A stretch of DNA of 64,000 bases from Devosia sp. (GTDB lineage: Bacteria; Pseudomonadota; Alphaproteobacteria; Rhizobiales; Devosiaceae): positions 372,001 through 436,000 of the forward strand of contig NZ_JAFKHE010000012.1 in assembly GCF_017307495.1 (NCBI RefSeq), in the 5' to 3' direction. Numbering within the stretch: the first letter of the stretch is position 1; each line of letters starts with the position of its first letter. The notes under the pieces were generated by a model that was given only the letters and a program-made list of their open reading frames with translations, was not told the DNA's origin and ran no database searches. This document shows, piece by piece, positions 24,725 through 33,896 of this stretch. Made by a program: the position numbers and the translations under genes.

Positions 24725-25903
24725 GTGCGTTTCCCCGGGATGGGCGGGTTGATCCTCGCCCTCATGATCGCCGGCCTGCCGGTCACTCCCGCGTCGGCCG
24801 GCGAGGCGGAGGGGGTAGTGGCCTACCAACTGGGCGACTTCGCGACCGCGATGCGCGAGCTGCGCCCGGCGGCCGCAGGCGGCAGCGTCAGGGCCCAGAC
24901 CATTGTCGGCTACATGTTCGCCACCGGACAGGGCGTGCCGCAGGACGCGGCGGAGGGTCTGAAATGGCTGGGCGCCGCGGCAGCCAGGGGGGATGCCGAG
25001 GCGCAGTACGACTTGGGCTACCTGCACGATGCCGGCATGGGCGTGCCCAGGAATCCGGCCGAGGCGGTCAAGTGGTATCGCCTCGCCGCCGAGCAGGGCC
25101 GGGCCGACGCCCAGTACAATCTCGGCGCCATTCTCGAGGAGGGTGGCGACGGCGTGCCGCAGGACTATGCCGAGGCGGCGGGCTGGTTCCGGCGGTCCGC
25201 CGAGCAGGGCGATGCCTTCGCCCAGGCCGACCTGGGCCTGCTCTATATTCGTGGCCGCGGCGTGCCGCAGGATCTCGCCCAGGCGCGGGAGTGGCTCCAG
25301 CGCTCGGCGGCCCAGGGCTACGCGCCTGCCCAGTTCAACCTGGGCTACATGTACTTCGAGGGCCATGGCGTGGACCGCGACGAGGCCGAAGCCGTCCGCT
25401 GGTTCAGGCTGGCGGCCGATCAGGGCCACGCTCCCGCCCAGTTCAACATCGGCATCGCCCTCCACCTGGGCAGGGGCGCCGCCCCGGACGACGTCGAGGC
25501 CGCCAGGTGGTTCAAGCTGGCCGCCGACCAGGGCTACGCCCCGGCGCAGGCCAACCTCGCGATGCTCTACGATCACGGCCAGGGCGTACCGCAGGACGAT
25601 CGCCAGGCCATCATCTGGTATTCGCTCGCCGCCAACCAGGGCGATGTCTACGGGCAGTATGGCCTGGGCGCCATGTACCGGAACGGCTATGGCGTGAGTC
25701 CGGACAATGTCATGGCCTACATGTGGACCCACCTTGCCGCCCAGCAGGGGCTGGCAGTGGCGATGAAGGATCTCGACACGCTTGACCGCCAGGATGTCCC
25801 GGGCCGAGATCGAACGTGCCCGGGCCCTTGCCACCGCCTGGGTCCAGCGCTCCCGCGCCGCCCCCCAGCAATAGCCCTTGGTCCGCGTTTACTGGACGCT
25901 TGA
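24725..25903 (+). CDS. Sel1-repeat protein, C-terminus apparently frameshifted
   Basis: Exported protein (signal peptide about 1-26, PASAG) built of roughly nine 36-residue Sel1/TPR-like repeats such as AEAVKWYRLAAEQGRADAQY. These solenoids bind other proteins. GTG 24725 is chosen because AGGAGG lies seven bases upstream. After about residue 355 the frame reads a Pro/Arg-rich tail, whereas the +1 frame from 25794 to 25874 encodes MSRAEIERARALATAWV, a normal Sel1-family end. One indel near 25780-25794 is therefore likely. Confidence 0.82.
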   Translation: MRFPGMGGLILALMIAGLPVTPASAGEAEGVVAYQLGDFATAMRELRPAAAGGSVRAQTIVGYMFATGQGVPQDAAEGLKWLGAAAARGDAEAQYDLGYLHDAGMGVPRNPAEAVKWYRLAAEQGRADAQYNLGAILEEGGDGVPQDYAEAAGWFRRSAEQGDAFAQADLGLLYIRGRGVPQDLAQAREWLQRSAAQGYAPAQFNLGYMYFEGHGVDRDEAEAVRWFRLAADQGHAPAQFNIGIALHLGRGAAPDDVEAARWFKLAADQGYAPAQANLAMLYDHGQGVPQDDRQAIIWYSLAANQGDVYGQYGLGAMYRNGYGVSPDNVMAYMWTHLAAQQGLAVAMKDLDTLDRQDVPGRDRTCPGPCHRLGPALPRRPPAIALGPRLLDA

Positions 25904-26054
25904 AAACGCTGGGCGGCGACTGGGGTATGCGCTGTGCTCTGGGTAGCCGGAGGCGATGCCTGTGCGAACGGGCTACGGCGGTTACCCTCAGTTGCCCGGA
26001 TCGCGATCTATCAGATCTGGTGGTGGCTGAAGGCGCGCAAGGCCGTGAAGATCA

Positions 26055-26130
26055 TGGTGCCGGCAGCAGGATTTGAACCCGCGACCCACTGATTACAAAT
26101 CAGTTGCTCTACCAACTGAGCTATACCGGC
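26055..26130 (-). tRNA. tRNA-Thr (anticodon TGT)
   Basis: Minus-strand cloverleaf of 76 nt with encoded CCA, acceptor stem GCCGGTA/TGCCGGC, anticodon loop TTTGTAA (TGT) on a CTGAT/ATCAG stem and a GTTCAAATC T-loop. Confidence 0.96.
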
Positions 26131-26140
26131 CCGGCGGGGT

Positions 26141-26169
26141 CGATAGCACCCGATCACCCGGGGTGCAAG
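26141..26169 (-). promoter_or_regulatory. Promoter of tRNA-Thr
   Basis: Minus strand CTTGCA (26169-26164), a 17-bp spacer and CTATCG (26146-26141) match the CTTGAC/CTATAT pattern at four of six bases each, ending about ten bases before the tRNA. Confidence 0.5.
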
Positions 26170-26199
26170 CGTTGCGGCCGGCCCATCGGGGCGTGCAGA

Positions 26200-26694
26200 T
26201 CAGGGCCCTGCCCCGCGCTTCTTCCAGCGCTTGAGGACCATGTCGCGTTTCAGCCGCGACAGCTTGTCGAGAAAGAAGACGCCATTCATCTGGTCGATCT
26301 CGTGCTGCACGACGCGTGCCGGCAACCCCTCGAACCGCGCCCGCTGACGCACACCGTCCGCATCGTCCCATGCCACCTCGGCCCAGGCCGGTCGAACGAT
26401 CTCGACCTCGACGCCCGGCATCGCTACCGATCCCTCGGGGCCGGGCACGCTCGCTTCGGCCAGCGCGACGATCTCGGGATTGTACAGCACGGCATAGTTG
26501 CGCCCGGCCGGATCCGGGTCCGTGCTGATCACGACCACGGGCGCGACGGCCCCGATGTGAACCGCAGCGAGCCCATAGGCATTTGCCGCCTCCGCGGCCT
26601 CCAGCAGCCGCCGGCCGATAGCCCTGAGGCCCTCGTCGACGGCGCGCGGCTCGGCCCGGCGCTCGAGCCGGGCATCGGGATAGCCGACGAGCAC
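26200..26694 (-). CDS. Peptide deformylase-like protein lacking catalytic residues
   Basis: Peptide deformylase homologue of 164 residues. The fold motifs are present but altered: GLAAVH (41-46) in place of GLAAPQ, EGSVAMPG (87-94) in place of EGCLSVPG, so the metal-binding Cys is Ser89, and HEIDQ (131-135) in place of HExDH, so one metal-binding His is Gln135. It is unlikely to bind the usual metal or deformylate proteins. The GTG start directly follows the PBP1A stop codon, suggesting coupled translation. Confidence 0.8.
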   Translation of the reverse strand: MLVGYPDARLERRAEPRAVDEGLRAIGRRLLEAAEAANAYGLAAVHIGAVAPVVVISTDPDPAGRNYAVLYNPEIVALAEASVPGPEGSVAMPGVEVEIVRPAWAEVAWDDADGVRQRARFEGLPARVVQHEIDQMNGVFFLDKLSRLKRDMVLKRWKKRGAGP

Positions 26695-29121
26695 CTAGAA
26701 CAGGCCGCCGCGACCGAGGTTCATATCGGTCGCCGCCGGGTCCTGGCCGGACTGGATTGCCTGGAAGGCATTGGAATCGACGCCGATCACCGAGGTCACG
26801 AGGTTGGGGCCAGTGCCGGGCTTAAACGCCTCGTAGATGGCCTGGTCGCCGCCATTGGCCTTCACGCCGGTGCCGGGATCGATCCAGACCTGGGTCATCC
26901 CCCCCGGCATGTTGAATGGGGTCGGCGGTTCGCCCTTGAGCGCATCGGCCATGAACTCGGTGAAGATCGGCACCGCCATCTCGCCGCCCGTCGCCTGCTT
27001 GCCCATGTTCCGCGGCGTGTCGAAGCCGACATAGACGCCCACCGCCAATTCAGGTGTGAAGCCGATGAACCAGGCATCCTTGTAGTCGTTCGAAGTGCCG
27101 GTCTTGCCCGCCACCGGTCGGCCCAGCACCTTGGCGCCGGTACCCGTGCCGCGCTGCACCACGCCTTCCATCATCGAGGTGATCTGGTAGGCCGTCATCG
27201 GGTCGAGCACCTGCTCGCGATTGTCGATGATCAGCGGCTCGCCCTGGCTGTGCCAGCCATCGGCCACGCAGCCGTCGCAGATGCGTTCGTCGTGCCGGTA
27301 GATGGTCTTGCCGTAGCGGTCCTGGATGCGGTCGATCAGCGTCGGCACGATCTTGCGGCCGCCATTGGCGATGGTCGCATAGGCCGAGGTCATGCGCATG
27401 TCGGTCGTCTCGCCGGCGCCGAGCGCCATGGCCAGCACGGGGTTCAGGTCGTCGTAGATGCCGAACATCTTGGCGTAGTCGGAGATCAGCGGCATACCCA
27501 GGTCCTGCGCCAGCCGGACGGTCATCACGTTGCGGCTGCGCTCGATGCCGCGCCGCAGCGTCTGCGGGCCGTAGAACTCCTGGGCGTAGTTCTCCGGCCG
27601 CCAGATCGAGCCGTCGGCGTTCACCACTTCCACCGGCGCATCCAGCACCACCGAGGCCGGCGTGTAGCCGTTGTCGAGGGCTGCAGAATAGACGATCGGC
27701 TTGAACGACGAGCCCGGCTGACGCATGGCCTGCGTCGCGCGGTTGAACTCGGACTCGGCGTAGGAGAAGCCGCCTACCATGGCCAGCACGCGTCCGGTGC
27801 GCGGATCCATGGCGACGAGCGCACCCTCGAGTTCAGGGACCTGCTGCAGCGTATAGGCGCCATCCTTGTCCGCGACCTTCGAGACATAGATCACGTCGCC
27901 CGGCTTCAGGATCGTGCCGAGCTTCTTGCTCACCCACTTGACGTCGGGTCCGGACACCATGCCGGTCGTTCGGGCGGAGACGACCTTGCCCTCGACATCG
28001 GTCTCCGGCCGCAGCCCGATGCGCGCGTCGTTGGCGCCGACCTCGAGCACCACGGCGAGCTGCCACTCCGGCACGTCGCTGAGCGGCTTGACCGCATTCA
28101 CGGCGACGCCCCAGTCACCCGAAATGTCGACCGTCGCCACGGGCCCGCGGAAGCCTTCGCCGTGATCGTACTTGATCAGCCCATCCATCAGTGCCTTGCG
28201 GGCATATTCCTGCAGGTGCGGATCGAGCGTGGTGCGCACGCTGAGGCCGCCGCCATAGAGCTCGGCCTCGCCGTAGAGCTTGCCGAGCTGGCGGCGCACT
28301 TCCTCGGTGAAGTACTCGGCCGAATAGAGCTGGCTGCCCGAGCTGCGCGGCTTGACGTTGAGCGGTTCGGCCTTGGCCTTTTCGGCATCCGCGGCGGTGA
28401 CGTAGCCGTTCTCCACCATGCGGTCGATCACCCAGTTGCGCCGCTCGATCGCCTGCGTCGTGCGGCGGAACGGGTGGTAGTTGTTCGGCCCCTTGGGCAG
28501 CGCCGCCAGGTAGGCCGCCTCGCTGAGCGTCAGCTCGTAGAGGGCCTTGTCGAAATAGTTCAGCGCTGCCGCGGCGACGCCGTAGGAGTTGAGGCCGAGG
28601 AAGATCTCGTTGAGGTAGAGTTCGAGGATCTTGTTCTTGGAGAACGTCGACTCGATCCTGAGCGCAAGGATGGCTTCCTGGATCTTGCGGTCCCAGGTTT
28701 GCTCCGAGGTGAGCAGGAAGTTCTTGGCGACCTGCTGGGTGATGGTCGAGCCGCCGCCCTGGATGGAATCGTTCCCGTCGATGCGCGCCATGATGTTGTC
28801 GCGCAGGGCGCGGACCACCCCGTCCACGGCAATGCCCGAGTGCTTGTAGAAGTCCTTGTCCTCGGCCGAGATGAACGCGTCGATGAGCAGCGGCGGAATC
28901 GTCTCGATCGGCTGGAACAGCCGACGTTCCCTGGCATACTCGGCGAGCAGCGTACCGTCGGCGGCATGCACGCGCGTCGTCACCGGCGGCTGGTAGTCCT
29001 TGAGAACGGTGTAGTCCGGCAGGGTCGCGTTCAGCTGGTTGAGATAGACGGCCGCCACCGCGACTGCCCCCAGCGCACAAAAGACGCCGAAACCGAACAG
29101 CCAGCCTAGAAGTCTGAGCAT
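26695..29121 (-). CDS. mrcA: Penicillin-binding protein 1A
   Basis: Bifunctional class A peptidoglycan synthase of 808 residues. It has an N-terminal membrane anchor (about 5-27), a glycosyltransferase domain with catalytic Glu87 (ISAEDKDFYKHSG) and QGGGSTITQQ, an OB-like insert (about 310-430) and a transpeptidase domain with GSSFK, SRN and KTGTSNDYKDAW. It polymerises and cross-links peptidoglycan in the periplasm. It follows amiC on the same strand, as in many alphaproteobacteria. Confidence 0.95.
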   Translation of the reverse strand: MLRLLGWLFGFGVFCALGAVAVAAVYLNQLNATLPDYTVLKDYQPPVTTRVHAADGTLLAEYARERRLFQPIETIPPLLIDAFISAEDKDFYKHSGIAVDGVVRALRDNIMARIDGNDSIQGGGSTITQQVAKNFLLTSEQTWDRKIQEAILALRIESTFSKNKILELYLNEIFLGLNSYGVAAAALNYFDKALYELTLSEAAYLAALPKGPNNYHPFRRTTQAIERRNWVIDRMVENGYVTAADAEKAKAEPLNVKPRSSGSQLYSAEYFTEEVRRQLGKLYGEAELYGGGLSVRTTLDPHLQEYARKALMDGLIKYDHGEGFRGPVATVDISGDWGVAVNAVKPLSDVPEWQLAVVLEVGANDARIGLRPETDVEGKVVSARTTGMVSGPDVKWVSKKLGTILKPGDVIYVSKVADKDGAYTLQQVPELEGALVAMDPRTGRVLAMVGGFSYAESEFNRATQAMRQPGSSFKPIVYSAALDNGYTPASVVLDAPVEVVNADGSIWRPENYAQEFYGPQTLRRGIERSRNVMTVRLAQDLGMPLISDYAKMFGIYDDLNPVLAMALGAGETTDMRMTSAYATIANGGRKIVPTLIDRIQDRYGKTIYRHDERICDGCVADGWHSQGEPLIIDNREQVLDPMTAYQITSMMEGVVQRGTGTGAKVLGRPVAGKTGTSNDYKDAWFIGFTPELAVGVYVGFDTPRNMGKQATGGEMAVPIFTEFMADALKGEPPTPFNMPGGMTQVWIDPGTGVKANGGDQAIYEAFKPGTGPNLVTSVIGVDSNAFQAIQSGQDPAATDMNLGRGGLF

Positions 29122-29258
29122 TAGGACCTGAACCTTGGATCGAGCGCCTCCGGAGAGGCCGGATCAGGCGCGATAGACTGCGGAATCATACCAGACAAGG
29201 GCGGAAATGTGGACGGAGCCGGGTTTTCAATAACCTGCGAGCCAGCGTGGCCAACACG

Positions 29259-30494
29259 TCACTGCGTCGCCGCGAGTGTCTTCTGCGTCTGCTCGAAGTA
29301 GTCGGCGATGCCGCGCGCCAGCCCGTCCACCACCCGGTCGCGCCAGTCCGACTTCTGCAGGTTCGCGATGTCGGCCGCGTTGGACAGGAAGCCGAGTTCC
29401 ACCAGGATCGAAGGCACGTCCGGCGCCTGCAGCACGAAGAAGTCCGCCTGCCGTACCGGGAAGCGCCGTAGCGTCACGCTCGGCTCGAGCTGGTGGATCA
29501 GGGCCTCGGCGGCGAGATAGCTCGACTTGCGCGTCTCGCGCCGCATCAGGTCGACCAGGATGTCCATGACAGCCGGTGTTGCCTGCGGCACCGCGAACCC
29601 CGCAACGATGTCGTAGCGGTTCTCACCGTCGGCCAGCACCTTGTCGAGCACGTCGGTGGCGTTCTCGTCGCGGGTGTAGACACTGGCTCCCCGGATATCG
29701 GCCTGCTGGAAGCTGTCGGCGTGCAATGAAATGAACAGGTCGGCCTTATTCTGGCGCGCCAGGTCGACGCGCTCGTTGAGGGTCAGGTAGGTGTCGTCCT
29801 CGCGAGTCAGCGCCACATCGAAGCGGCCGGAATCGATCAGTACCTTCTGCAACTGCAGCGCGAAGGCCAGCGTGATGTCCTTCTCGTGCACCCCGTTCGG
29901 GGCGGACGCGCCATTGTCGATGCCGCCGTGCCCGGGATCGATCACGACCAGCGGCCGCGTCGCCGCCGCAGGGGCGTGCGTGCCCGGATCGGTCGAGGGC
30001 GTCGCCGGCGCGCTGCCCTGGTTGGCGATCGAAGCGGCGAGGTCAGCCGCGACCTTTCTCGAGAACTCCTCCTCCGTCGCGGGAATGATGTCGACCACCA
30101 GGCGCGCCGGCTGGTCCGCCACCGCGTCGAGGATGTAGGCCTGCTGCACCTGCGCCGGCTTGTCGAGCGTCAAGGTCGTGCGAGCGCGGCCCTTCTCGGC
30201 CATTTCCACGGTGTAGCTCGAGACGATCCCCTTCCCGGCCACGTCGGCCGGCGCGAGGATCTTGAGGTCGAATGCCTTGACGTCGATGGCGATGCGATCG
30301 GGCTTGTCGAGCGTGGCGATGGCAAACTCGGTGGGCCCGCTCAAGTCAATGATCAGCCTCGCCCGTTCCGGGGTCGCCGAGACGCGGGCATCGATGACGT
30401 CGGGATAATCTTCGACCGATTCGAACTGCGCATGCGCCGGCACGGCCGTGAACAGGCTCGCGACGATGATCAGCAGGACCTTCGCAAATCTCAT
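29259..30494 (-). CDS. amiC: N-acetylmuramoyl-L-alanine amidase with AMIN domain
   Basis: Periplasmic amidase of 411 residues: signal peptide (1-22, AHAQ), AMIN domain (about 28-130) for cell-wall targeting, and a zinc Amidase_3 domain (about 180-400) with VIDPGHGGIDNGA and the later LFISLHADS. It cleaves septal peptidoglycan. ATG 30494 gives a clean signal peptide; an upstream start at 30560 would not. It is divergent from rne across about 640 bp. Confidence 0.93.
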   Translation of the reverse strand: MRFAKVLLIIVASLFTAVPAHAQFESVEDYPDVIDARVSATPERARLIIDLSGPTEFAIATLDKPDRIAIDVKAFDLKILAPADVAGKGIVSSYTVEMAEKGRARTTLTLDKPAQVQQAYILDAVADQPARLVVDIIPATEEEFSRKVAADLAASIANQGSAPATPSTDPGTHAPAAATRPLVVIDPGHGGIDNGASAPNGVHEKDITLAFALQLQKVLIDSGRFDVALTREDDTYLTLNERVDLARQNKADLFISLHADSFQQADIRGASVYTRDENATDVLDKVLADGENRYDIVAGFAVPQATPAVMDILVDLMRRETRKSSYLAAEALIHQLEPSVTLRRFPVRQADFFVLQAPDVPSILVELGFLSNAADIANLQKSDWRDRVVDGLARGIADYFEQTQKTLAATQ

Positions 30495-30672
30495 GAATCC
30501 GCCGGCATGACCGTCGGAGCCGGCAGAATCCAACAAGGCGAAAACGCTCCCCTGAACCAACTCGTTCGCACCAGATCAGTCTGGCGATTCTGCGGCGTTA
30601 CGGCGCGGAAGTCGATATTGCAAGAATGTGATCGTCTCCGGACTCGTGCGTACGCAAGCGTTTGGAGTTTCC

Positions 30673-30693
30673 TGTTGCCAATTTGCGGCAACA
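30673..30693. promoter_or_regulatory. Inverted repeat in the amiC-rne intergenic region
   Basis: TGTTGCC (30673-30679) and GGCAACA (30687-30693) form a 7-bp inverted repeat, 13 bp upstream of the predicted rne -35 box. It could be an operator; no binder is known. Confidence 0.3.
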
Positions 30694-30706
30694 ACCCTAA
30701 AGCCAT

Positions 30707-30735
30707 CTTGAGGCGGCCTGCTGTCCCCACCATAT
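30707..30735 (+). promoter_or_regulatory. Promoter of rne
   Basis: CTTGAG (30707-30712), a 17-bp spacer and CCATAT (30730-30735) match the alphaproteobacterial CTTGAC-N17-CTATAT consensus at ten of twelve positions. Transcription from about 30742 would give a leader of nearly 400 nt, with predicted stems such as ACCGGC/GCCGGT near 31082-31096. Confidence 0.5.
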
Positions 30736-31135
30736 GCCGGAGCGGCGCAATCGACGCCCCTGGCCCCGGCGGGTGGTAGCGGCGGATCAGTGTTCGTGGT
30801 CCGAAGTGCGGCACATTTGGCGTCTCGCGATTGAATCTCGGTCCCTTGGGGGATCGAAGGACCGGCGGCAAGTCTGCTGGCCGGTTCTCAAGGAAGAGGT
30901 CTGATGGCGACCGGACAGGCAAAGAGTGACGCGATCCCGAACAGCGGTTGCGCTTTTGTCTTCGAAGTCCCGGCTGTCTTCGCTCTCCAGTCTCGCCGCG
31001 GCGCCAGCGCCGCAGCTATTGCCGGCGCTGATCGCGCCACTTTCCTAGAACCATTCGCCTCGCATGGCGCCACGCTAGGAGGACCGGCTCGCCGGTTCAT
31101 CCGTGTCGGCGCGCGAAGGCGCGGAGACTTGGCCT

Positions 31136-33802
31136 ATGGCTACAAAGCGCATGTTGGTGGATGCCATCCACCCGGAAGAAACACGGATCGTCGTCACTAG
31201 CGGGAATCGTCTCGAAGAGTTCGATTTCGAATCTGCCACCCGGCGCCAGCTGCGGGGCAACATCTACCTGGCCAAGGTGACGCGCGTTGAGCCGTCCCTG
31301 CAGGCGGCGTTCATCGAGTATGGCGGCAATCGCCATGGCTTCCTTGCCTTCTCGGAAATCCATCCGGACTACTACCAGATCCCGGTGGCCGATCGCGAAG
31401 CCCTGCTGCGCGAGGAGGAGGAGCACGACGACGACGACCACGATCACGCCCCTGCCCCGGCACCGGCGGAACAGGCGGCCGACGATGATCACGCCGATGA
31501 AGGCGACGAGGCCAGCCATATCGAGCAGGCGCCGACCAGCAACGAGCCGGTGGAAAGCGTCGGCGGCAGCGACGCCATGGACGACGTGCAGGAACGCCGC
31601 CGTCCTTCGCAGCGTCGGCACCAGTACAAGATCCAGGAAGTGATCAAGCGCCGGCAGGTGATGCTGGTGCAGGTCGTCAAGGAAGAGCGCGGCAACAAGG
31701 GCGCTGCCCTCACCACCTACCTGTCGCTCGCCGGCCGCTACTCGGTCCTGATGCCGAACACCGCACGTGGCGGCGGCATCTCGCGCAAGATCACCAATGC
31801 CGCCGACCGCAAGCGTCTCAAGGAGATCGTCGGCGATCTCGAGGTGCCGCAGGGCCAGGGCATCATCCTGCGCACCGCCGGTGCTTCGCGCACCAAGGCC
31901 GAGGTCAAGCGCGACTTCGAGTATCTGCAGCGCCTGTGGGAGAACGTCCGCACGCTGACGCTGAAGTCCCAGGCCCCCTGCCTCGTCTACGAGGAGGGTT
32001 CGCTGATCAAGCGCACCATCCGCGACCTCTACAACAAGGACATCGACGAGCTCTACGTGGCGGGCGACGACGCCTACCGCGAAGCCAAAGACTTCATGCG
32101 CATGATCATGCCGAGCCACGCCAAGAACGTGCAGCTATACAAGGAAGATGCGCCGATCTTCTCGAAGTTCAACGTCGAGGGCCAGCTCGACCAGATGTTC
32201 TCGCCGCAGGTCACCCTGCCGTCGGGCGGCTACCTGGTGATCAACCCGACCGAGGCGCTCGTCTCGATCGACGTGAACTCTGGCCGTGCCACCAAGGAGC
32301 ACAATATCGAGGACACGGCGCTCCAGACGAACCTGGAAGCCGCTGAGGAAGTGGCGCGCCAGCTGCGACTGCGTGATCTCGCCGGCCTGATCGTCATCGA
32401 CTTCATCGACATGGTCGAGAACCGCTCCAACCGGGCGGTCGAGCGCAAGCTCAAGGAAGCTCTCAAGAACGATCGCGCCCGCATCCAGGTCGGCCGCATC
32501 AGCCACTTCGGCCTGCTCGAGATGAGCCGCCAGCGCATCCGCTTCGGCGTCGTCGAAAGCTCGACGCACAAGTGCCCGACCTGCAACGGTACCGGTATCG
32601 TCCGCTCGGTCGAGAGCCTCGCGCTCATGGTCATGCGCAATGTCGAGGACCACGTCCTGCGCAAGCCCGGCCAGTCGATCAACGTGCGCGTCCCGACCGA
32701 TGTCGCGCTCTACATTCTCAACACCAAGCGCGGCACGCTGAATACGCTCGAAGCCAAGTACGGCCTCTCGATCACCATCGTCGCCGACGACCATGTCGGC
32801 CCCTCGCACTTTGCCATCGAGCGCGGCGAAGCCCGCCAGCTCGAGCGCGGCGAGACCGCCGGCACGCATGTCCGCGTTGACACCGCGACCCTCATCGACG
32901 CGGAGGCGGAAGCCGCCGACGCCTTGATCGAGGACGAGGAAGAGGAAGAAGAAGAAGCGGCTGGCGGCGAGCGTCAGGCCCGTACCGACGAAGGCGGCGA
33001 GCGTGGTGGCCGTCGCCGCCGCCGCCGCCGCCGTGGTGGCGATCGCGGCGAGGAGCGTCCCCCGCAGCAGCAGCGCCAGCCGGCTGAAGCCGCCTCCGAT
33101 GTAGAGGAAGGCGAAGAGGCGGAAGGCGAAGCCCCGGCCCAGGCCGCCGAGGGCGCGCTTCATGGCGAGGATGGCGAACCCCGTCGCCGCCGCCGTCGTG
33201 GCCGCCGTGGTGGCCGTCGCAACCGCCGCAATGAAGACGGGACCGAGGTGCGTGAGGGCGAGGCCGCCGAGGCCGGCGCTCCGGCAGCCGAGGACGTCCC
33301 CGAGGTCGCAGCGGTCGCTGTTCCGGTCGCTGAGGTCGCCGAGGCACTGGCTCCGGCAGTTGCCGAGGAAGCTCCCGCCGAAAAGCCCAAGCGCGGCCGT
33401 CGCAAGAAGGCCGAGCCCGTAGCCGAGGAAGCGGCGCCCGTTGCCGAGGTAACACCGACTGCCGAAGCCGCGCCGGTCGAGGCCGCTCCGGAGGCGGAAG
33501 CCCCGGCCGAGGAGGCGCCCAAGCCCAAGCGCACCCGAGCCCGCAAGCCCAAGGCAGCGGCCGAGGAAGCGGCGCCGGCACCGTCCGTCGAGGCACCGGT
33601 CGTGGAGGCGCCTGCCCCCGCGGTTGTCGAAGCCGCGCCTCAGGCGGAAGCCGAGCCCGCTCCGCGCCGTCGCGCGAAAAAGGAAATCCCTGACGGCGAG
33701 ATCGTCGTCAGTTCCACGGCCGGGGCTGAAGAAGCACCCGCCGAGGAGGCCAAGCCCAAGAAGGCCGGATGGTGGCAGCGCCGCCTCGGCCTGGGCGGCT
33801 GA
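31136..33802 (+). CDS. rne: Ribonuclease E
   Basis: Endoribonuclease of 888 residues, central to mRNA decay and rRNA/tRNA maturation. The N-terminal catalytic half has an S1 domain (about 35-200, with an acidic His/Asp insertion at 95-150 usual in this class), an RNase H-like core and the DNase I-like site with the metal-binding DFIDM region, plus the zinc-link CPTCNGTG near residue 480. The C-terminal half (about 600-888) is an Ala/Glu/Pro tail with several RRRRRR patches for RNA and degradosome binding. ATG 31136 (MATKRMLVDA) has GGAG upstream. Confidence 0.95.
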   Translation: MATKRMLVDAIHPEETRIVVTSGNRLEEFDFESATRRQLRGNIYLAKVTRVEPSLQAAFIEYGGNRHGFLAFSEIHPDYYQIPVADREALLREEEEHDDDDHDHAPAPAPAEQAADDDHADEGDEASHIEQAPTSNEPVESVGGSDAMDDVQERRRPSQRRHQYKIQEVIKRRQVMLVQVVKEERGNKGAALTTYLSLAGRYSVLMPNTARGGGISRKITNAADRKRLKEIVGDLEVPQGQGIILRTAGASRTKAEVKRDFEYLQRLWENVRTLTLKSQAPCLVYEEGSLIKRTIRDLYNKDIDELYVAGDDAYREAKDFMRMIMPSHAKNVQLYKEDAPIFSKFNVEGQLDQMFSPQVTLPSGGYLVINPTEALVSIDVNSGRATKEHNIEDTALQTNLEAAEEVARQLRLRDLAGLIVIDFIDMVENRSNRAVERKLKEALKNDRARIQVGRISHFGLLEMSRQRIRFGVVESSTHKCPTCNGTGIVRSVESLALMVMRNVEDHVLRKPGQSINVRVPTDVALYILNTKRGTLNTLEAKYGLSITIVADDHVGPSHFAIERGEARQLERGETAGTHVRVDTATLIDAEAEAADALIEDEEEEEEEAAGGERQARTDEGGERGGRRRRRRRRGGDRGEERPPQQQRQPAEAASDVEEGEEAEGEAPAQAAEGALHGEDGEPRRRRRRGRRGGRRNRRNEDGTEVREGEAAEAGAPAAEDVPEVAAVAVPVAEVAEALAPAVAEEAPAEKPKRGRRKKAEPVAEEAAPVAEVTPTAEAAPVEAAPEAEAPAEEAPKPKRTRARKPKAAAEEAAPAPSVEAPVVEAPAPAVVEAAPQAEAEPAPRRRAKKEIPDGEIVVSSTAGAEEAPAEEAKPKKAGWWQRRLGLGG

Positions 33803-33823
33803 TCCCACCAGCCCAATAACAGA

Positions 33824-33850
33824 GCGGCGGCCCATGTGGCCGCCGCTTTC
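33824..33850 (+). terminator. Intrinsic terminator of rne
   Basis: GCGGCGGCC (33824-33832) and GGCCGCCGC (33838-33846) form a 9-bp stem with loop CATGT, followed by TTTC, 22 bp after the rne stop. Confidence 0.75.
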
Positions 33851-33896
33851 GTCTCGTCGACGGGTTTCCTAGCTTCAGCGGCGAACCGCTCAATTG

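Noticed and set aside
22621..24786. Minus-strand frame of 721 residues across the haloperoxidase operon
   Set aside because: Fully antisense to the haloperoxidase and FG-GAP protein genes, which have clear catalytic and calcium-binding motifs.
26055..26130. tRNA-Thr as an integration site
   Set aside because: No integrase gene and no duplicated tRNA end were seen on either side.
26104..29109. Plus-strand frame of 1001 residues
   Set aside because: Antisense to PBP1A and the deformylase-like gene; starts inside tRNA-Thr; composition rich in His, Arg, Gly and Val as expected for a shadow frame.
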